The translations under genes and the position numbers were made by a program. Source: Proteles cristata cristata (Eukaryota; Chordata; Mammalia; Carnivora; Hyaenidae). Taken from it: a DNA stretch of 64,000 nucleotides. Where the stretch lies: NCBI GenBank assembly GCA_017311185.1, contig JAESUZ010000133.1, forward strand, positions 310,001-374,000. The letters run 5' to 3'. A model generated the notes under the pieces. It was not told where the DNA came from, searched no databases, and saw only the letters and a program-made list of their open reading frames with translations. This document shows positions 1 through 10,686 of this stretch, piece by piece (the stretch's first letter is position 1; every line of letters begins with the position of its first letter).

Positions 1-570
1 CAACAGACCCATGAAACGATGCTCAGCATCGCTCCTCATCAGGGAAATACAAATCAAAACCACACTGAGATACCACCTCACACCAGAGTGGCTAAAATGA
101 GCCAATCAGAGAACTCTAGATGCTGGCGAGGATGTGGAGAAACGGGCACCCTCCTACACTGTTGGTGGGAATGTAAACTGGTACAGCCCCTCTGGAAAAC
201 AGTGTGGAGGTTCCTAAGGAAACTAACAATAGAACTCCCCTATGACCCAGCAATAGCACTGCTAGGAATTTACCCAAGGGATACAGAAATGTTGATGCAT
301 AGGAGCACATGTACCCCAATGTTCATAGCAGCACTCTCCACAATAGCTAAAACATGGAAAGAGCCTAAGTGTCCATCAACAGATGAATGGATCAAGAAGA
401 TGTGGTTTATCTATACCATGGAATACTACATGGCAATGAGAAACAATGAAATCTGGCCAAGTGTAGCAACATGGATGGACCTTGAGGGTGTTATGCTGAG
501 CGAAATAAGTCAGGCAGAGAAGGACAAATATCATATGTTTGCACGTATAGGAGGATTAGGAGGAACCTGA
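1..570 (+). pseudogene. L1 ORF2 C-terminal fragment, frameshifted
   Basis: L1 ORF2 encodes endonuclease and reverse transcriptase; only its C-terminal tail is here. Family motifs seen are the CWW cysteine region ([19 protein letters not shown]), TCTPMFIAALSTIAKTW, and WIKKMWFIYTMEYYMAM, ending in a GGLGGT-type C-terminus. Bases 11-97 read as L1 ([20 protein letters not shown]...) in one frame that stops at 98-100. The conserved tail from about 124 is in another frame. The long open frame from 19 therefore begins with about 34 out-of-frame residues. A small deletion near 82-90 best explains the switch. It is non-functional in isolation. Confidence 0.9.
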
Positions 571-763
571 CGGAGGACCAAGGGGGAGAAGAAGGGCGGA
601 AATGGTGGGGGAAAGGGAGAGAGGCAAACCATGAGAGACTCTTGAATGCTGACAAAAACTGAGGACTGATGGATGTGGGGGGGAGGGGGATGGGCATGGA
701 GGAGGACACTTGTGGGGATGAGCACTGGGTGTTATGTGGAAACTAATTTGACAATAAACTATT

Positions 764-770
<7 letters not shown>

Positions 771-806
<36 letters not shown>

Positions 807-843
807 ATACAAAAAGAAAAAAAAAAAAAAAAAAAAAAAAAAA
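771..843 (+). repeat. L1 A-rich tail: (AAAT)n then poly-A
   Basis: AAAT repeats run from about 771 to 810, followed by a nearly pure A run to 843. This is the 3' tail of the upstream L1. Minus-strand open frames rich in F, L, I and Y across it are artefacts of the T-rich complement. Confidence 0.9.
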
Positions 844-889
844 CAAGAGTGGTTTTGTTTGCCTGGCAGATTTGTACATATAGATTGTC

Positions 890-1343
890 AATGTTAACAA
901 TATGACTTATGGTGAAAGTCTTAGGGACGGTTAACAGCTCAACCTCTGAATAGCCCCTCTGAAGGGGTTGGAGACTAAGGTCAACTATGCAAGTGGTAAC
1001 CCATATGTACATGACCAAGCTCCAATAATAACACAGGGCACCAAAGTGGGAATGACCTTCTTGTGTTGGCAGTACTCCATGTGTATTTTCATACGTTGTT
1101 GCTGGAGAAATAGGTGATGTTTCCATAACTCCATATGGACAGGACAAGTGATAATTCTGGAGAAGTGAGAGTTCACACCTGATAACTCTGGATGCTGCTT
1201 TGTGTTCCTTTCCTTTGGTTGATTTTAGCCCATATCCTTTTGGTGAAATAAACCATAACCATGAGTACAGTGGCTTTTCCAAGTTTTATGAATCCTTCTT
1301 ACAAAATTTTGAACCTGAGAGTGGTGTCAAGAACTCTTAAACA
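890..1343 (+). mobile_element. Ancient LTR remnant, ERV-L/MLT2-like
   Basis: The segment has the layout of an old mammalian ERV-L LTR: an ACACAGGGCACCAAAG block, a TTGGCAGTACTCC block, a CCTTTGGTTGATTTTAGC block, a polyadenylation signal (AATAAA at about 1247) followed by CCATAACCATGAGTACAG, and an end GAACCTGAGAGTGGTGTCAA...ACA. The same consensus in reverse appears at 14290-15345. Family assignment is from memory and the 5' edge is uncertain. No target duplication was identified. Confidence 0.45.
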
Positions 1344-1623
1344 TTGTAGGCTATCACTATCTTGACTTCCTTGGTCCATTTCTCTTTTTATTATGCACAA
1401 CCACACAATCCATTTTCAATTTAGCCCAATGGAGGATAGCCATTATAATAACAAGGCTGTATGTGCTGTCCTTTTCATTAGTGGCAAGAGGTAGAGTAGT
1501 GGCAAACTTATGAATAATATCTAAAATATATTCTATACTTCTTATTTTAAAATAATTTATAGGTCAGGGATCATAAATATAAACTATGAATTAATCATTC
1601 AAAGTTTTCTAAAAAGTCTTACA
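1344..1623. other. No recognisable feature
   Basis: AT-rich single-copy-looking sequence between the LTR remnant and the first SINE duplication. I see no open frame, repeat or motif worth naming. Confidence 0.5.
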
Positions 1624-1636
1624 TAAATAACTAAGG

Positions 1637-1868
1637 GTTTTCTTTAACTTTTTTTAAAAAACTGTTTAATTTTAGACGGGGGGAGGGGAGAGAAAGAGCA
1701 AGCAGGGGAGAGACAGCGAGAGAGTGAGAGAGAGAATCCCAAGCAGGCTCCATGCTGTCAGTGCAGCATATAGGGCCCCAGGTAGGCCTTGATCTCACAA
1801 ACTGTGAGATTATGACCTGAGCTGATATCAAGAATCAGGTGTTTACCAAGCTGCCCCACCCAGATACC
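1637..1868 (-). mobile_element. Carnivore tRNA-derived SINE, older copy
   Basis: Reverse copy: T-rich tail first (1650-1670), a GA-rich body, then the reversed tRNA-like head ending near 1866. The flanking 13-bp duplication TAAATAACTAAGG is perfect (1624-1636 and 1869-1881). The head is substantially diverged (for example CCACCCAGATACC at the 5' edge), so this is an older insertion despite the clean duplication. Confidence 0.92.
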
Positions 1869-2005
1869 TAAATAACTAAGGATTTTTAAAACACATTTCA
1901 TTTTACTAAATATTTTCACATATTTATTTCATTTATTTACCCCAGAACTCTGTATGGTAGGAAATTATTATTACAGACATTGTAACATAAGACCTAAAAT
2001 TTCAA

Positions 2006-2330
2006 ATGCTGTTCCTACCAGTGGGAAAGCCTCCTACCCTGCTATTTCCCCCATTAGGAGCCCAGCTATCTGCTCCCACCCATATCCCCACCCGTCACCT
2101 ACCCTCATCCTCAATGGTTCCTCAGCAACCTAATAGGTTTTGCTCCTTGCCACTCCATCAAATTACTCAAACAAGCCAATCACATCCTCCCATAAGAATC
2201 TGAGGCATCCCATCCTTGTGTTACTGCAAAGCTTGTTTCCCATAGTCCCTTTTGGTTCATGATGCAGTGTGCCCCTCCCATGGGCTATGAACATATGTGA
2301 CTAATAAACTGCTGACAGTCTCATCAGTCC
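2006..2330 (+). mobile_element. Possible LTR remnant
   Basis: A C-rich segment contains an AGCCAATCACATCCTCCC element, then GCTATGAACATATGTGACTAATAAACTGCTG, an AATAAA signal placed as in LTR R regions. These are typical of the last third of endogenous-retrovirus LTRs. I cannot name the family, and the boundaries are a guess. It could be unrelated C-rich sequence. Confidence 0.3.
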
Positions 2331-3164
2331 AGTATCAGCATCATACATTTGAATTCCTTATACTATTTACTGTAAAGATTCCTCTACCAGTGGAGTGAGT
2401 GGGAAGCAGTCACACCATTATACTGATCAATGAAACCCATTGTTTATGGCATCTTATGTAATACAAGACTTTCTAATCTACACAGCACTTTAATTATAAA
2501 CATTTCTCCATGTCCTGAATCCAGATTTATATTTCACCTGAATAGCATCCCAAGTGGAATGATTACGAAAGCTCCATGTTGAAAAGAATAAATGAGGAGA
2601 AACTGTTCTGGGACCACACCAAGGTTGAAGACTCACATTAGAACCGTAGCTTCAGTTTTCTCCTTTCTTCCAGGCCAAAAGATTGCAGGAACTTCCTTGG
2701 CAACCCTGATAGCAACAGGTTCAGAAAATAGATTAATTTTATTCAATGCCAGTGTTTTATGGAGCTGGGTCTGAAACAGTTCCTTGTCGGTCATTCAGCT
2801 TTGTTTCCATTTCATGGCCATGGTTTGTACCCAAGAGCATAACCTTGTAGCTACAACAGTGCTCAAAAGAAGGACAATGAGAAGACAAAGCCACACGCCC
2901 GGTGTAGCCTCAAGGCAGGCAGAGGGCTGATATCTGTTAAGCTTTATAGGACACTAATTTCTAAGATTTCATTACAGCCTATTTCATTACATGCCTACTT
3001 CTGTACTGTGAACCCAATGGATCTGTTTGGGGAAGTACTTACACAGTCTCTTTCCAAATGATGAAGATACTTGGTGAACACTGTGCAGCTTCCTTTTAAA
3101 AGGAGAAAAAGACAAAATCACGTGCTGTTATGAGAATTGCCCGGTGCTAAAAATAGACTGGAGT
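2331..3164. other. No recognisable feature
   Basis: Mixed-composition sequence. The open frame at 2592-2774 (60 residues) has no recognisable motif, and nothing argues for an exon. Confidence 0.4.
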
Positions 3165-3295
3165 TTTCCACTCAGGCAGCTCAGAGATCATATTTACTTC
3201 TGTCTCTTAATAACTTTGCATCCTTGGGCAAGTTACTTTACTCTCTTAATTTCATCATCTGCAAATTGAGAACAGTTATCTTGGAAACAAGTTTA
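3165..3295 (+). mobile_element. MIR SINE fragment
   Basis: The core reads CTTGGGCAAGTTACTTTACTC then TTTCATCATCTGCAAATTGAGAA, which aligns with the MIR core (CTTGGGCAAGTTACTTAACC...TCATCTGTAAAATGGG). MIR is an ancient tRNA-derived SINE shared by all mammals. The copy is truncated and diverged. Confidence 0.65.
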
Positions 3296-3383
3296 ACAAG
3301 CTTAATATATATAATTTTTTATTATACTTAGATTTCATTTCAAAATCTACACATTTATAAGCATGGAGTTTTAATTTCCAAGG

Positions 3384-3488
3384 AATAATATTTGCATATT
3401 CTAAAGTTATATATTTAACTTCAGATTATGCAAATATTATATGTAATATAGATAACATTATATATAAAGTTAAATATATAACTTTAGA
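3384..3488. repeat. AT-rich cluster of overlapping inverted repeats
   Basis: Two overlapping palindromes occur. A perfect 22-bp pair lies at 3400-3421 and 3467-3488 (core TTAAATATATAACTTTAG on the right). A 14-bp perfect pair lies at 3385-3398 and 3427-3440 (ATAATATTTGCATA and its complement) and extends inward with two mismatches to pair most of 3385-3440. A short hairpin also lies at 3434-3449. Base 3400-3421 can therefore pair with either partner. No flanking duplication identifies it as a transposon. Confidence 0.85.
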
Positions 3489-3544
3489 TTATTTATTATT
3501 TTTCAATTATTATTAATTATTTTTATATAGATCTTGCAGTTTAA

Positions 3545-3759
3545 ATTTTTTTTAATGTTTTATTTATTTTTGAGAGAGAGAGAGACAGCGTGAGCAGGGG
3601 AGGGTCAGAGAGAGAGGGAGATGTAGAATCTGAAACAGGCTCCAGACTCTGAGCTGGCAGTCAGCACAGAGCCCGACGCGGGGCTCAAACTCACGAACCA
3701 TGAGATCATGACCTGAGCCGAAGCCAGAGGCTTAACAGACTGAGCCACCCAGGCACCCC
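3545..3759 (-). mobile_element. Feline SINE, GACTGCCAGC subfamily
   Basis: Flanked by the 16-bp duplication AGATCTTGC(A/T)GTTTAA at 3529-3544 and 3760-3775, with one mismatch. In the sense direction it carries the diagnostic CTGACTGCCAGCTCAGA and CTGACCCTCCCCTG blocks. The complete head with A- and B-box promoter sequences is present. It is fairly young given low divergence. Confidence 0.95.
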
Positions 3760-3775
3760 AGATCTTGCTGTTTAA

Positions 3776-5528
3776 CGCAGAGATACAAGATCACAGAAAA
3801 TGAGTCACATATGGTCCTAAAAAGAAGATTTGGGTAATTTGCCTAGAATAACTTGAGGAAACAGTGTAATATCAAAATAACCATACCCACCTAAAAGCAA
3901 AAGTATAACTTTAAAGGTTTAATGCTTTGCTTTTTAAAAATTTGCCAGTATCATCTCTTAATTTGGCTTGGAATAGTTTATGGATTCAGACATTCCCAGG
4001 AAATCAGGCATGGATTTCCATCACATATGATTAGATAATAATCTGACATCATAGGTGGTAAAATAATATGTCTACTTTGACAGTCATCTTCTGGGTTTGT
4101 AGAAAGCTGCAGATGGATTGAGCACTGAAGCACAGGAACCTGAACAGTAAGCAGGATTTTGAACACTTCTTTTCACAGCACAACCTATTTGGTGAATAAG
4201 ACTGTTTAATATGAAGTAAGAGGCCTTCTGGAGAAAGGAAACTTTATGCCAAATTTCTGCTATATTGTGTTTTGAATAGTAACTTGAAAAGTGTGAGGTA
4301 TATTTTAATTCCCTTTCATTGCCCTAGTCAGTAGAGACCAAAAACCAAATTCAGATCATTTTTAGACTGCTTTTCCTCAAATTCATGATTAAACATGCCT
4401 ATTTCTGTCTTGTCCTCATTCCATATTGACGTGCAAATCTCAAAGCTGATGTAATTATTGTTTTTCTCCCAATTCCACAAAAAAGAAAAATACATCTAGA
4501 AAAAAATAAAACCTTTATTATGCAAACACACTCTAAGAGGAAAGAGTAAATTAAGTTTTTGTGACAAAAAACCAGAGATATTAATTTCTTACTTTGTTTT
4601 ATACATAATTCCACTGTGGCCTCTGCATGCAGAAATGTGCAGCTGGTTTAGGCACATTATAGACTGAATGAAAGCCAGGGTCTAAATGACTTCATTTTTT
4701 CCATTTAAAGTGTTCATATGACTCCAAAAATCCAAAAGTTTTACTACAAGTTGTTTTCTTTCTCTACATTTTCAAAATCCAGAGAAGTTAAGTTCATCTG
4801 CATTTGAGCTGTTTTCACAAAACTATTGAAAACACTGTTTTTTGAAAATTCCTTGATGTTTGAGGGATATTTTGGAAGCTTTTTCATAAAGCTGTATAAT
4901 TCTTTCTGGTCTAAGCATCTGTTTACTAAACACTGTTTTACCAAATATTTACATGTGTTAATAAATACATGTAAATAAATTTTTATTTTAAAAAATGATA
5001 AAATTAGAGTAAGCAAGTGATCAAACTTTAAACATCACGATGCTTTATGTCAGCGTAAAAGAGCCCTCCCACCTTTAGAAGTAACCCAAGTCTCTCCCTA
5101 CAGAGCCAACACAACAAAAATGTTCTTGAATAGTCTATCAGAAAATGTGTGTGTTTTTGCATGTATCCATGTATGTGCACTCTTTATCTGCAAAAATCAA
5201 TGCATCCTCTGCTTATAGACTTCTTTTAACTTATTTTTACAGGTAGTAACACATTGATTGCCAAAAAGCATACAGCAATGAACACTTCTATAAGCAGCAT
5301 ACAGGGGTGTGCATTTTCCTCCCCCCCTCACAGCCAGCACTATTTATGTTGAAATATTCTTACTTTCTTCAGTTCTTTAAAATATAAAAATATTTTAAAA
5401 GTCATAATTATGTAATTATGAGAGTTGGAATCATTGTATAGGTTTATAACCCATTTATATTTATTTTAATCTACTTTCATGTTGGGTTTATGGCATTTTG
5501 TTTATAGGTTGTATGCTGTCTACATATT
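3776..5528. other. No recognisable feature (1.75 kb)
   Basis: AT-rich sequence without a recognised repeat. The minus-strand open frame at 4744-5016 (90 residues) and another at 4399-4614 are unremarkable in an AT-rich context: no domain, no splice pattern, no similarity I can name. An old repeat too decayed to recognise by eye is possible. Confidence 0.4.
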
Positions 5529-5546
5529 AAAATAATGTAAAATTTG

Positions 5547-5760
5547 GGGCGCCTGGGTGGCTTAGTCTGTTAAGTGTCCGACTTTCGCTTAGGTCATGAT
5601 CTCGCGGTTCGTGGGTTCAAGCCCCGCGTCGGGCTCTGTGCTGACTGCCAGCTCAGAGCCTGGAGCCTGTTTCAGTCTATGACTCCCTCTCTTTCTGACC
5701 CTCCCCTGCCTGCGCTGTCTCTCTCTCTCCTAGAAATAAATAAAACATTTAAAATAAAAT
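5547..5760 (+). mobile_element. Feline SINE, GACTGCCAGC subfamily, young
   Basis: The 18-bp duplication AAAATAATG(T/C)AAAATTTG is at 5529-5546 and 5761-5778. The left copy is preceded by ATATT, giving TT/AAAA, the preferred L1 endonuclease site. The head is close to consensus, with the subfamily marks CTTTCGCTTAGGTC, GACTGCCAGC and TCCTAGAAATAAATAAAAC. Confidence 0.96.
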
Positions 5761-5778
5761 AAAATAATGCAAAATTTG

Positions 5779-7099
5779 CCTGCCATATAAATTACATTCT
5801 GCAAGTGTTGTGTGGTTTTCATATGGAATTTGTTTAATGTTCAATATTCACAAGTTGTATATTTTGAGTGCTACAAATGTATCAATCTTTTCTTAATGCC
5901 TTTTCCATCTTGTGTCTTAATGATCTACATGCTGGCAATTATATAATATCCAGTTTATCTACTGCAAGAATTCTTCTTTGAGGCCTCACTGACATGACTG
6001 ACCTATAATTGATTTTTTAGGTCCTATATACTTAATATGTAACCAAAACTAAATTACTATTTTCCCCTATTTTCCTCTTGCATTGTCTTTCCCATTTTGT
6101 ATCACCTCATTATGTCATCACCCAAGCCAGGAATAATGGGAATAATCTTAAAACACTCTATTTTCCTTATCACCATGATCAACCTGCCTATACACATACA
6201 CCTCACATACAAACACACACACATACACAGATAAACCCACACACACTTACAAGGCTGATGGTCACCCAGTACACATCAATGGAGCTTAAATGATTGCTGA
6301 AATACTGAATCATTTTCTATTGATCAGTAAATATCCATATTCTTCAGTATCCTAGATCTCATACCACCTTAGCTATCTGAGCCTCTCCTCTGGATCCACT
6401 GGTATCCACATCAGTAGCTAATGTAATAACATGTTAGCAAGGGACCACTATGACCACACTCCATTGCATCCATTTCGATTGGACATTACCCACACCATAC
6501 CAGAAGTTATGGGTTTTGATTATCAGTGTATGTATAATTCATACATACACAATGTGGAAGACTACCTCAGCCAATGGAGTGTGAGATGTGGTACACTTTA
6601 CATTCAAGCAGAAACTTCAAAGGGAATCATGAGATTCTGCCAGCATCCATGCTTCTGTCCTTTCTTGCTTCTGCTGAGGAGAGATGAGGGATGAGATCTA
6701 TGGAGAAAAGCATAGCTGAAAAGGATCTGAGACGAAAGGAAGGCTTTATTTACTACATATGTGGAGGATGACAATAAGAATTCAGGAAGATCACATCCCC
6801 TCTACATTGTCATGGCTTTGGAACCTAGAACAAGAAGGCATATAGAATAGAACTTCAGTCTCAAGACAAACCATAATTAATTTGTGAAGATACATATCAC
6901 AATGTGAATATAACTGTAATGCTTTCCCTATTTACATATACATGCATAAAACATACATGTGTACACATATATATGTATCTGATTCTTTTCTAAAATGGTT
7001 AACACAATGCCTAAAAAAGAGGCCATTATAATAAACATTTGTCAAATTGATATATCCTGGTGGTTACTGTCTTATTTTGGATCTCCATCATCTGTTTTA
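5779..7099. other. Mostly featureless; CA-rich patch at 6190-6250
   Basis: The only structure is a degenerate CA/CATA-rich patch at 6190-6250. The open frames at 6078-6293 (which includes the CA patch) and 6431-6694 (87 residues) show no domain, and the first has a low-complexity T/H/P run from the CA repeat. Confidence 0.4.
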
Positions 7100-7444
7100 T
7101 AGATATTGTGATACACTTTTTGATAATGGGTCTATCACCACTTTTACCTCCCTCTGATACATTCCCTATGCTCCTATCAGAGTCGTCATCCTAAAACACA
7201 GGTATGTACACATATGGTTACTTTACTCTGTTATAGCTACAGGAAACACCTAACTCTTCACTTGAGTGATAATTACAGTTTAGGGACACCATCATAGGCC
7301 AAGATTTAACATTCCTCTGCTCGTTTATGCGTGTTGTATCCTTTTCCTGGGATGTTCTTGATCTCACATAAATGTATCCACATCAAGGGTAAAAAGCCAT
7401 GTCAAACACAGCGTAAAATCTCAATAGATACATGTTGCGTTAAT
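7100..7444 (+). mobile_element. L2 LINE fragment (probable)
   Basis: Blocks resemble L2 in the right order: CATCCTAAAACACAGGT...ACATATGGTTACTTT (L2: CTAAAACACAGATCTGATCATGTCACT) and TCCTTTTCCTGGGATGTTCTTGAT (L2: TTCCCTCTGCCTGGAATGCTCTT). It is very diverged and ends against the SINE duplication at 7445. It may belong to the longer L2 downstream after rearrangement, or be a separate copy. Confidence 0.45.
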
Positions 7445-7456
7445 AAAAAAGTTATT

Positions 7457-7657
7457 GGGGCACCTGGGTGGCTCAGTCGGTTAAGCATCTGACTTTGGCT
7501 CAGGTCATGATCTCTTGGTTTGTGGGTTTGAGCCCCGTGTCAGGTTCTGTGCTGGCAGCTAGCTCAGAGCCTGGAGCCTGCTTTGGATTCTGTGTCTCCC
7601 TCTCTCTCTGAGTCTCCCCTGCTCATGCTGTTTCTTCTCTCAGAAATAAATTTTTTT
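7457..7657 (+). mobile_element. Feline SINE, GACAGCTCAGA-type
   Basis: A short duplication, AAAAA(A/T)GTTATT, lies at 7445-7456 and 7658-7669. The head GGGCACCTGGGTGGCTCAGTCGG is followed by a body with GCTGGCAGCTAGCTCAGAGCC, a small variant of the usual ACAGCTCAGAGCC. It is moderately diverged. Confidence 0.93.
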
Positions 7658-7899
7658 AAAAATGTTATTTCTTATCTTCCTTAAAGAGCCACATCCAGTG
7701 TATTTGTCTGTGAAGATGTTGCTGGTGGACCCACTGCTCTCTAAAGATAACCACTGTGCTGGTGCCTACCTGGTATAATCCCTCAGGCAGGATCCTCTTC
7801 AGTTCCCGTTGTCAGTCTCCAAACATATCCCCAATATAGCTTTCCCTGTAGGAGAGGAGGTAGGTCCATTTGGGCTGTGCATGCCTTCATGTCTTCTCC

Positions 7900-9620
7900 G
7901 ATCTAACTAGACATTGCAAGATTGTATCTTCATTATGCATTCTACTGCTGGTTCACCTGTGTATCAGCAACTGTGTGCTTCTCATATCCAGAAAAACAAC
8001 TCTTCCTTAAATCTACCTCTTTCTCTAAATACTATACCTCATCCTTTCTTAACTCAAACTTCTCAGAATAACACAATCTGTTATCTGTCTTCACTTCCAC
8101 ATTTCCTAGTCTCTTCTGCTTCCCTCGAAATGTGACTCATGTTTCCAGAATGCTGCTGAAATTGATTAAACCATGATCCCCCAATGAAACACTAATTGGC
8201 TCTTAGTCAGCTTTATCTAACTGAATCCATTGGTGCAACTGAAACGGATGAGGTAGTTTATTCTCTGCAGCTCGGGCTTCCCTGATCTTATATACGCCTC
8301 CTCATTTCCACCCATAGCCCTCTCACTCACAAACCTTTATATTTCTCCTCCAAAGTCCTCCTCCCTCCCACTCTTCAGGTTTTGGTGATTCCCCCAAGTC
8401 TGTCCCCATCCCCACTGTTCTTTTTCTATACATACCCTCCCTGGGTGATTCCATCCACCTTTACCATTTCATGATTGCAAATTTCATGCCTGCTAATACA
8501 TTCCACTGCCTGCTGAAAACTTCCACTGAACCCCAAATCTGGAACCTACCCAAACTGAAACAATTCATCTTCAACTGTCTGCTCTTCATTCAGCTATCAC
8601 CTCCGTCAGTGGTGCCATCATCCACTAAGCTTTAACTCTTCATATTCGATAACTTCCACCATCCAACTGGTGAACAAAATTACCTCCTCATTATTTTTCA
8701 ACCCAGTTGTACTTGGCTTCAATTTGGCTGGAACTCGGTTTAACTTCTTACAATAACTATGCTTCTGCAGGAGCAACTTTCCGTCCTATATGCTAGTCAC
8801 CAATGTGGTATTTCCAAAGCAAAACATGTGATGACATCACTTCCTCTTTTAAGAACTTTCAGTAGTTCCTCATTTTTATAGATGAGATTTTATGATCTAT
8901 AAAGCAGTCTATCTCCCCTGCAGGAGCCAAGCCCTTCGCATGTCTAACTTCTTTCATTACTCCCTCTTTTGGGCATAACTTTCTAAAAACCAAAAATGCT
9001 TGTAATTCCTCCCACATTCTTTGTATTTCTATGCCTCTGCCTTTGCTTAGGTGGTACTTCAGGTCTTTTATTATAGGCGGTTTTTTTTTTTACTTTTTTT
9101 TTAGTGTTTATTTATTTTTTGAGAGAGAGAGAGAGAGTGTGAGTGGGGGAGGTACAGAGAGAGAGGGATACACAGAATCTGAAGCAGGTTCTAGGCTCCA
9201 AGCTGACAGCACAGAGCCTGACGCGGGGCTCGAACCCACAAGCTGTGAGATCATCACCTGAGCCGAAGTTGGACACTTAATCGACTGAGCCACCCAGGGG
9301 CCCTGGTGGTACTTCAGGTCTTAAAAGTTCTTTTCCTTTCTCTTCCTTCAGGTATCACTGAGTAAACTTTCCTTGACTTTTTCCCATCCAAGGATAAGTT
9401 GCCCTTCTCTTCTCCCATAAGACCTGTCTCAACTATTAATATATTTGATACAGTACCCTTTTTTTAATTTTTGTGTCTGTTTGTCCCTATTGACTATTTT
9501 AGTTACTCGATGTTATAAACTGAGTCTTATCTGTCTTTGTATTGCAATATATGCTATATGCTGTAGATTCCAAAATATTAAAGAATCAAATAATGAATTA
9601 AAATGTCAATAAATGATGAA
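7900..9620 (+). mobile_element. L2 LINE, long ORF2-to-3' remnant split by a SINE
   Basis: About 1.5 kb of L2 sequence in sense order. Landmarks: the block at 8050-8120 (TCACTTCCACATTTCC), GGTGATTCCATCCACC at 8444-8460, CAACTGTCTGCTC near 8573, AAACATGTGATGACATCACTTCCTC near 8822, CAGGAGCCAAGCCC near 8920, CCTCTGCCTTTGC near 9033, and a GAGTCTTATCTGTCTTTGTATTGC tail near 9522. L2 is an ancient reverse-transcriptase LINE; no reading frame survives. The segment 9068-9304 is a younger SINE inserted in it. Confidence 0.75.
9068..9304 (-). mobile_element. Feline SINE inserted in L2
   Basis: The perfect 18-bp duplication GGTGGTACTTCAGGTCTT is at 9050-9067 and 9305-9322. Removing the element and one duplication restores continuous L2 sequence. 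It has a long T-run at the left (the reversed tail), and the reversed head ends in CCACCCAGGGGCCC. Confidence 0.96.
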
Positions 9621-9639
9621 TATCACCATAATTATGTCA

Positions 9640-10668
9640 TATTTCAATTTCAATTTCTGAGGTATAAACTCTCTTGCTTTCCATCTTTTAAGGTCCTAAA
9701 TGGCTAGGATCATAACTTTTGCCACAGCACCTAAATCAGTTACTCAGGGCAATATTTAAATGTTTATTTAAAGACTGGATGAATAAATGTTGGGAAAATT
9801 AAATGTTAAGTGAAAAACTGGCAACTAAGAGTTCACAGCCAAAAACAAGCCTTCAAACAGTGAATTATACATTTTAGGTAATTCTTAGGGCTGTTTTATT
9901 TTCTTTATAAATTCCTTTACAATTTATTTTTCTTAGTGAGCTTAAAGAATACAGACATTATGTCTATTGTGGGTTAGTTATTTAGCATATGTGAGCCAAG
10001 AAAATAGCATTCAGTAGCCTATTAAAGTGTATTGAACATTGTGTATATGTTTCTTAAACAAATAATTAGAATGTAAGGTAAATCTGACGCCATGCTGGTT
10101 TATTTTGTGAAAAGTTTAAAATTTATCAGCATTTTAAGGCAAAACTCTTTATTGCAGTTAAGATTTAGTTTCAGGCAAAGAGATTTACATGTTTCTGAAC
10201 CATTAAAGAAAATTCGTTTCTATTTCAGGCAGCTTAAGAAAAGGTAGGGTAAATAGCATAACCCAAGAGATTCATTTAGAAGACTTGTTCAGGCCATGAA
10301 ATAAATATAGATCAAAGACCTTACTACTTAAGAAGGGAGCCATGGTGTCAAATACAGGCAGACAGGGGATATTCTGTTGTTGAAAAGACACTAGATAACG
10401 ATGAAAACATGCATTTAAAAACTCAGTCTAGGATCTGGAGGAAATGTCCCCACTGGCCCTTTGAAGATAGGCCCAGTTGATGAAAGGCATTTCCTGAAAG
10501 AAATATGGCAAAGGAGATGCTGGAATGATTCTCCACAGTTAATAGGTTCTGATGTAAGTTGAAACAACATTAGTTACTAGAGTAAGCAGTAGAGCCCATA
10601 TAAACATAGAGAAAATCAATGTGGTGTATTCCTCAAACAAGTTATTTGCTGGAATAAAAAAAATATTT
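9640..10668. other. No clear feature; weak L2-tail-like patch near 9690-9795
   Basis: AT-rich. The stretch ending ACTGGATGAATAAATG near 9790 loosely resembles an L2 3' end, but too weakly to annotate. Nothing else was recognised. Confidence 0.35.
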
Positions 10669-10686
10669 TATCATTATCTATTTTCT

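Larger units (their letters stand above)
1..843 (+). mobile_element. LINE-1 3' end (ORF2 C-terminus, 3' UTR, A-rich tail)
   Basis: This is the 3' end of a carnivore L1 retrotransposon whose 5' part lies outside the window. The coding part ends at the TGA at 568-570. A purine-rich 3' UTR (571-about 770) follows, with a G-run block at 677-694, then an AATAAA signal near 753 and an AAAT-repeat/A-run tail to 843. The UTR matches in reverse the UTR of the L1 at 36382-40166, so both belong to the same or closely related families. No target duplication can be tested because the 5' junction is missing. Confidence 0.93.

Noticed and set aside
19..570. 183-residue open frame as a host gene
   Set aside because: Its content is L1 ORF2 C-terminus with a frameshift, followed by an L1 3' UTR and A-tail.
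4744..5016. 90-residue minus-strand frame as a gene or processed pseudogene
   Set aside because: No recognised protein, no A-tail or duplication; AT-rich composition makes K/N/L/F-rich frames likely.
5547..5620. tRNA gene at SINE heads
   Set aside because: The A- and B-box-like sequences belong to the SINE head; the cloverleaf is not intact and the sequence continues into the SINE body and tail.
6431..6694. 87-residue frame as a small gene
   Set aside because: No domain, no splice signals examined that fit, and its length is ordinary for a window this size.
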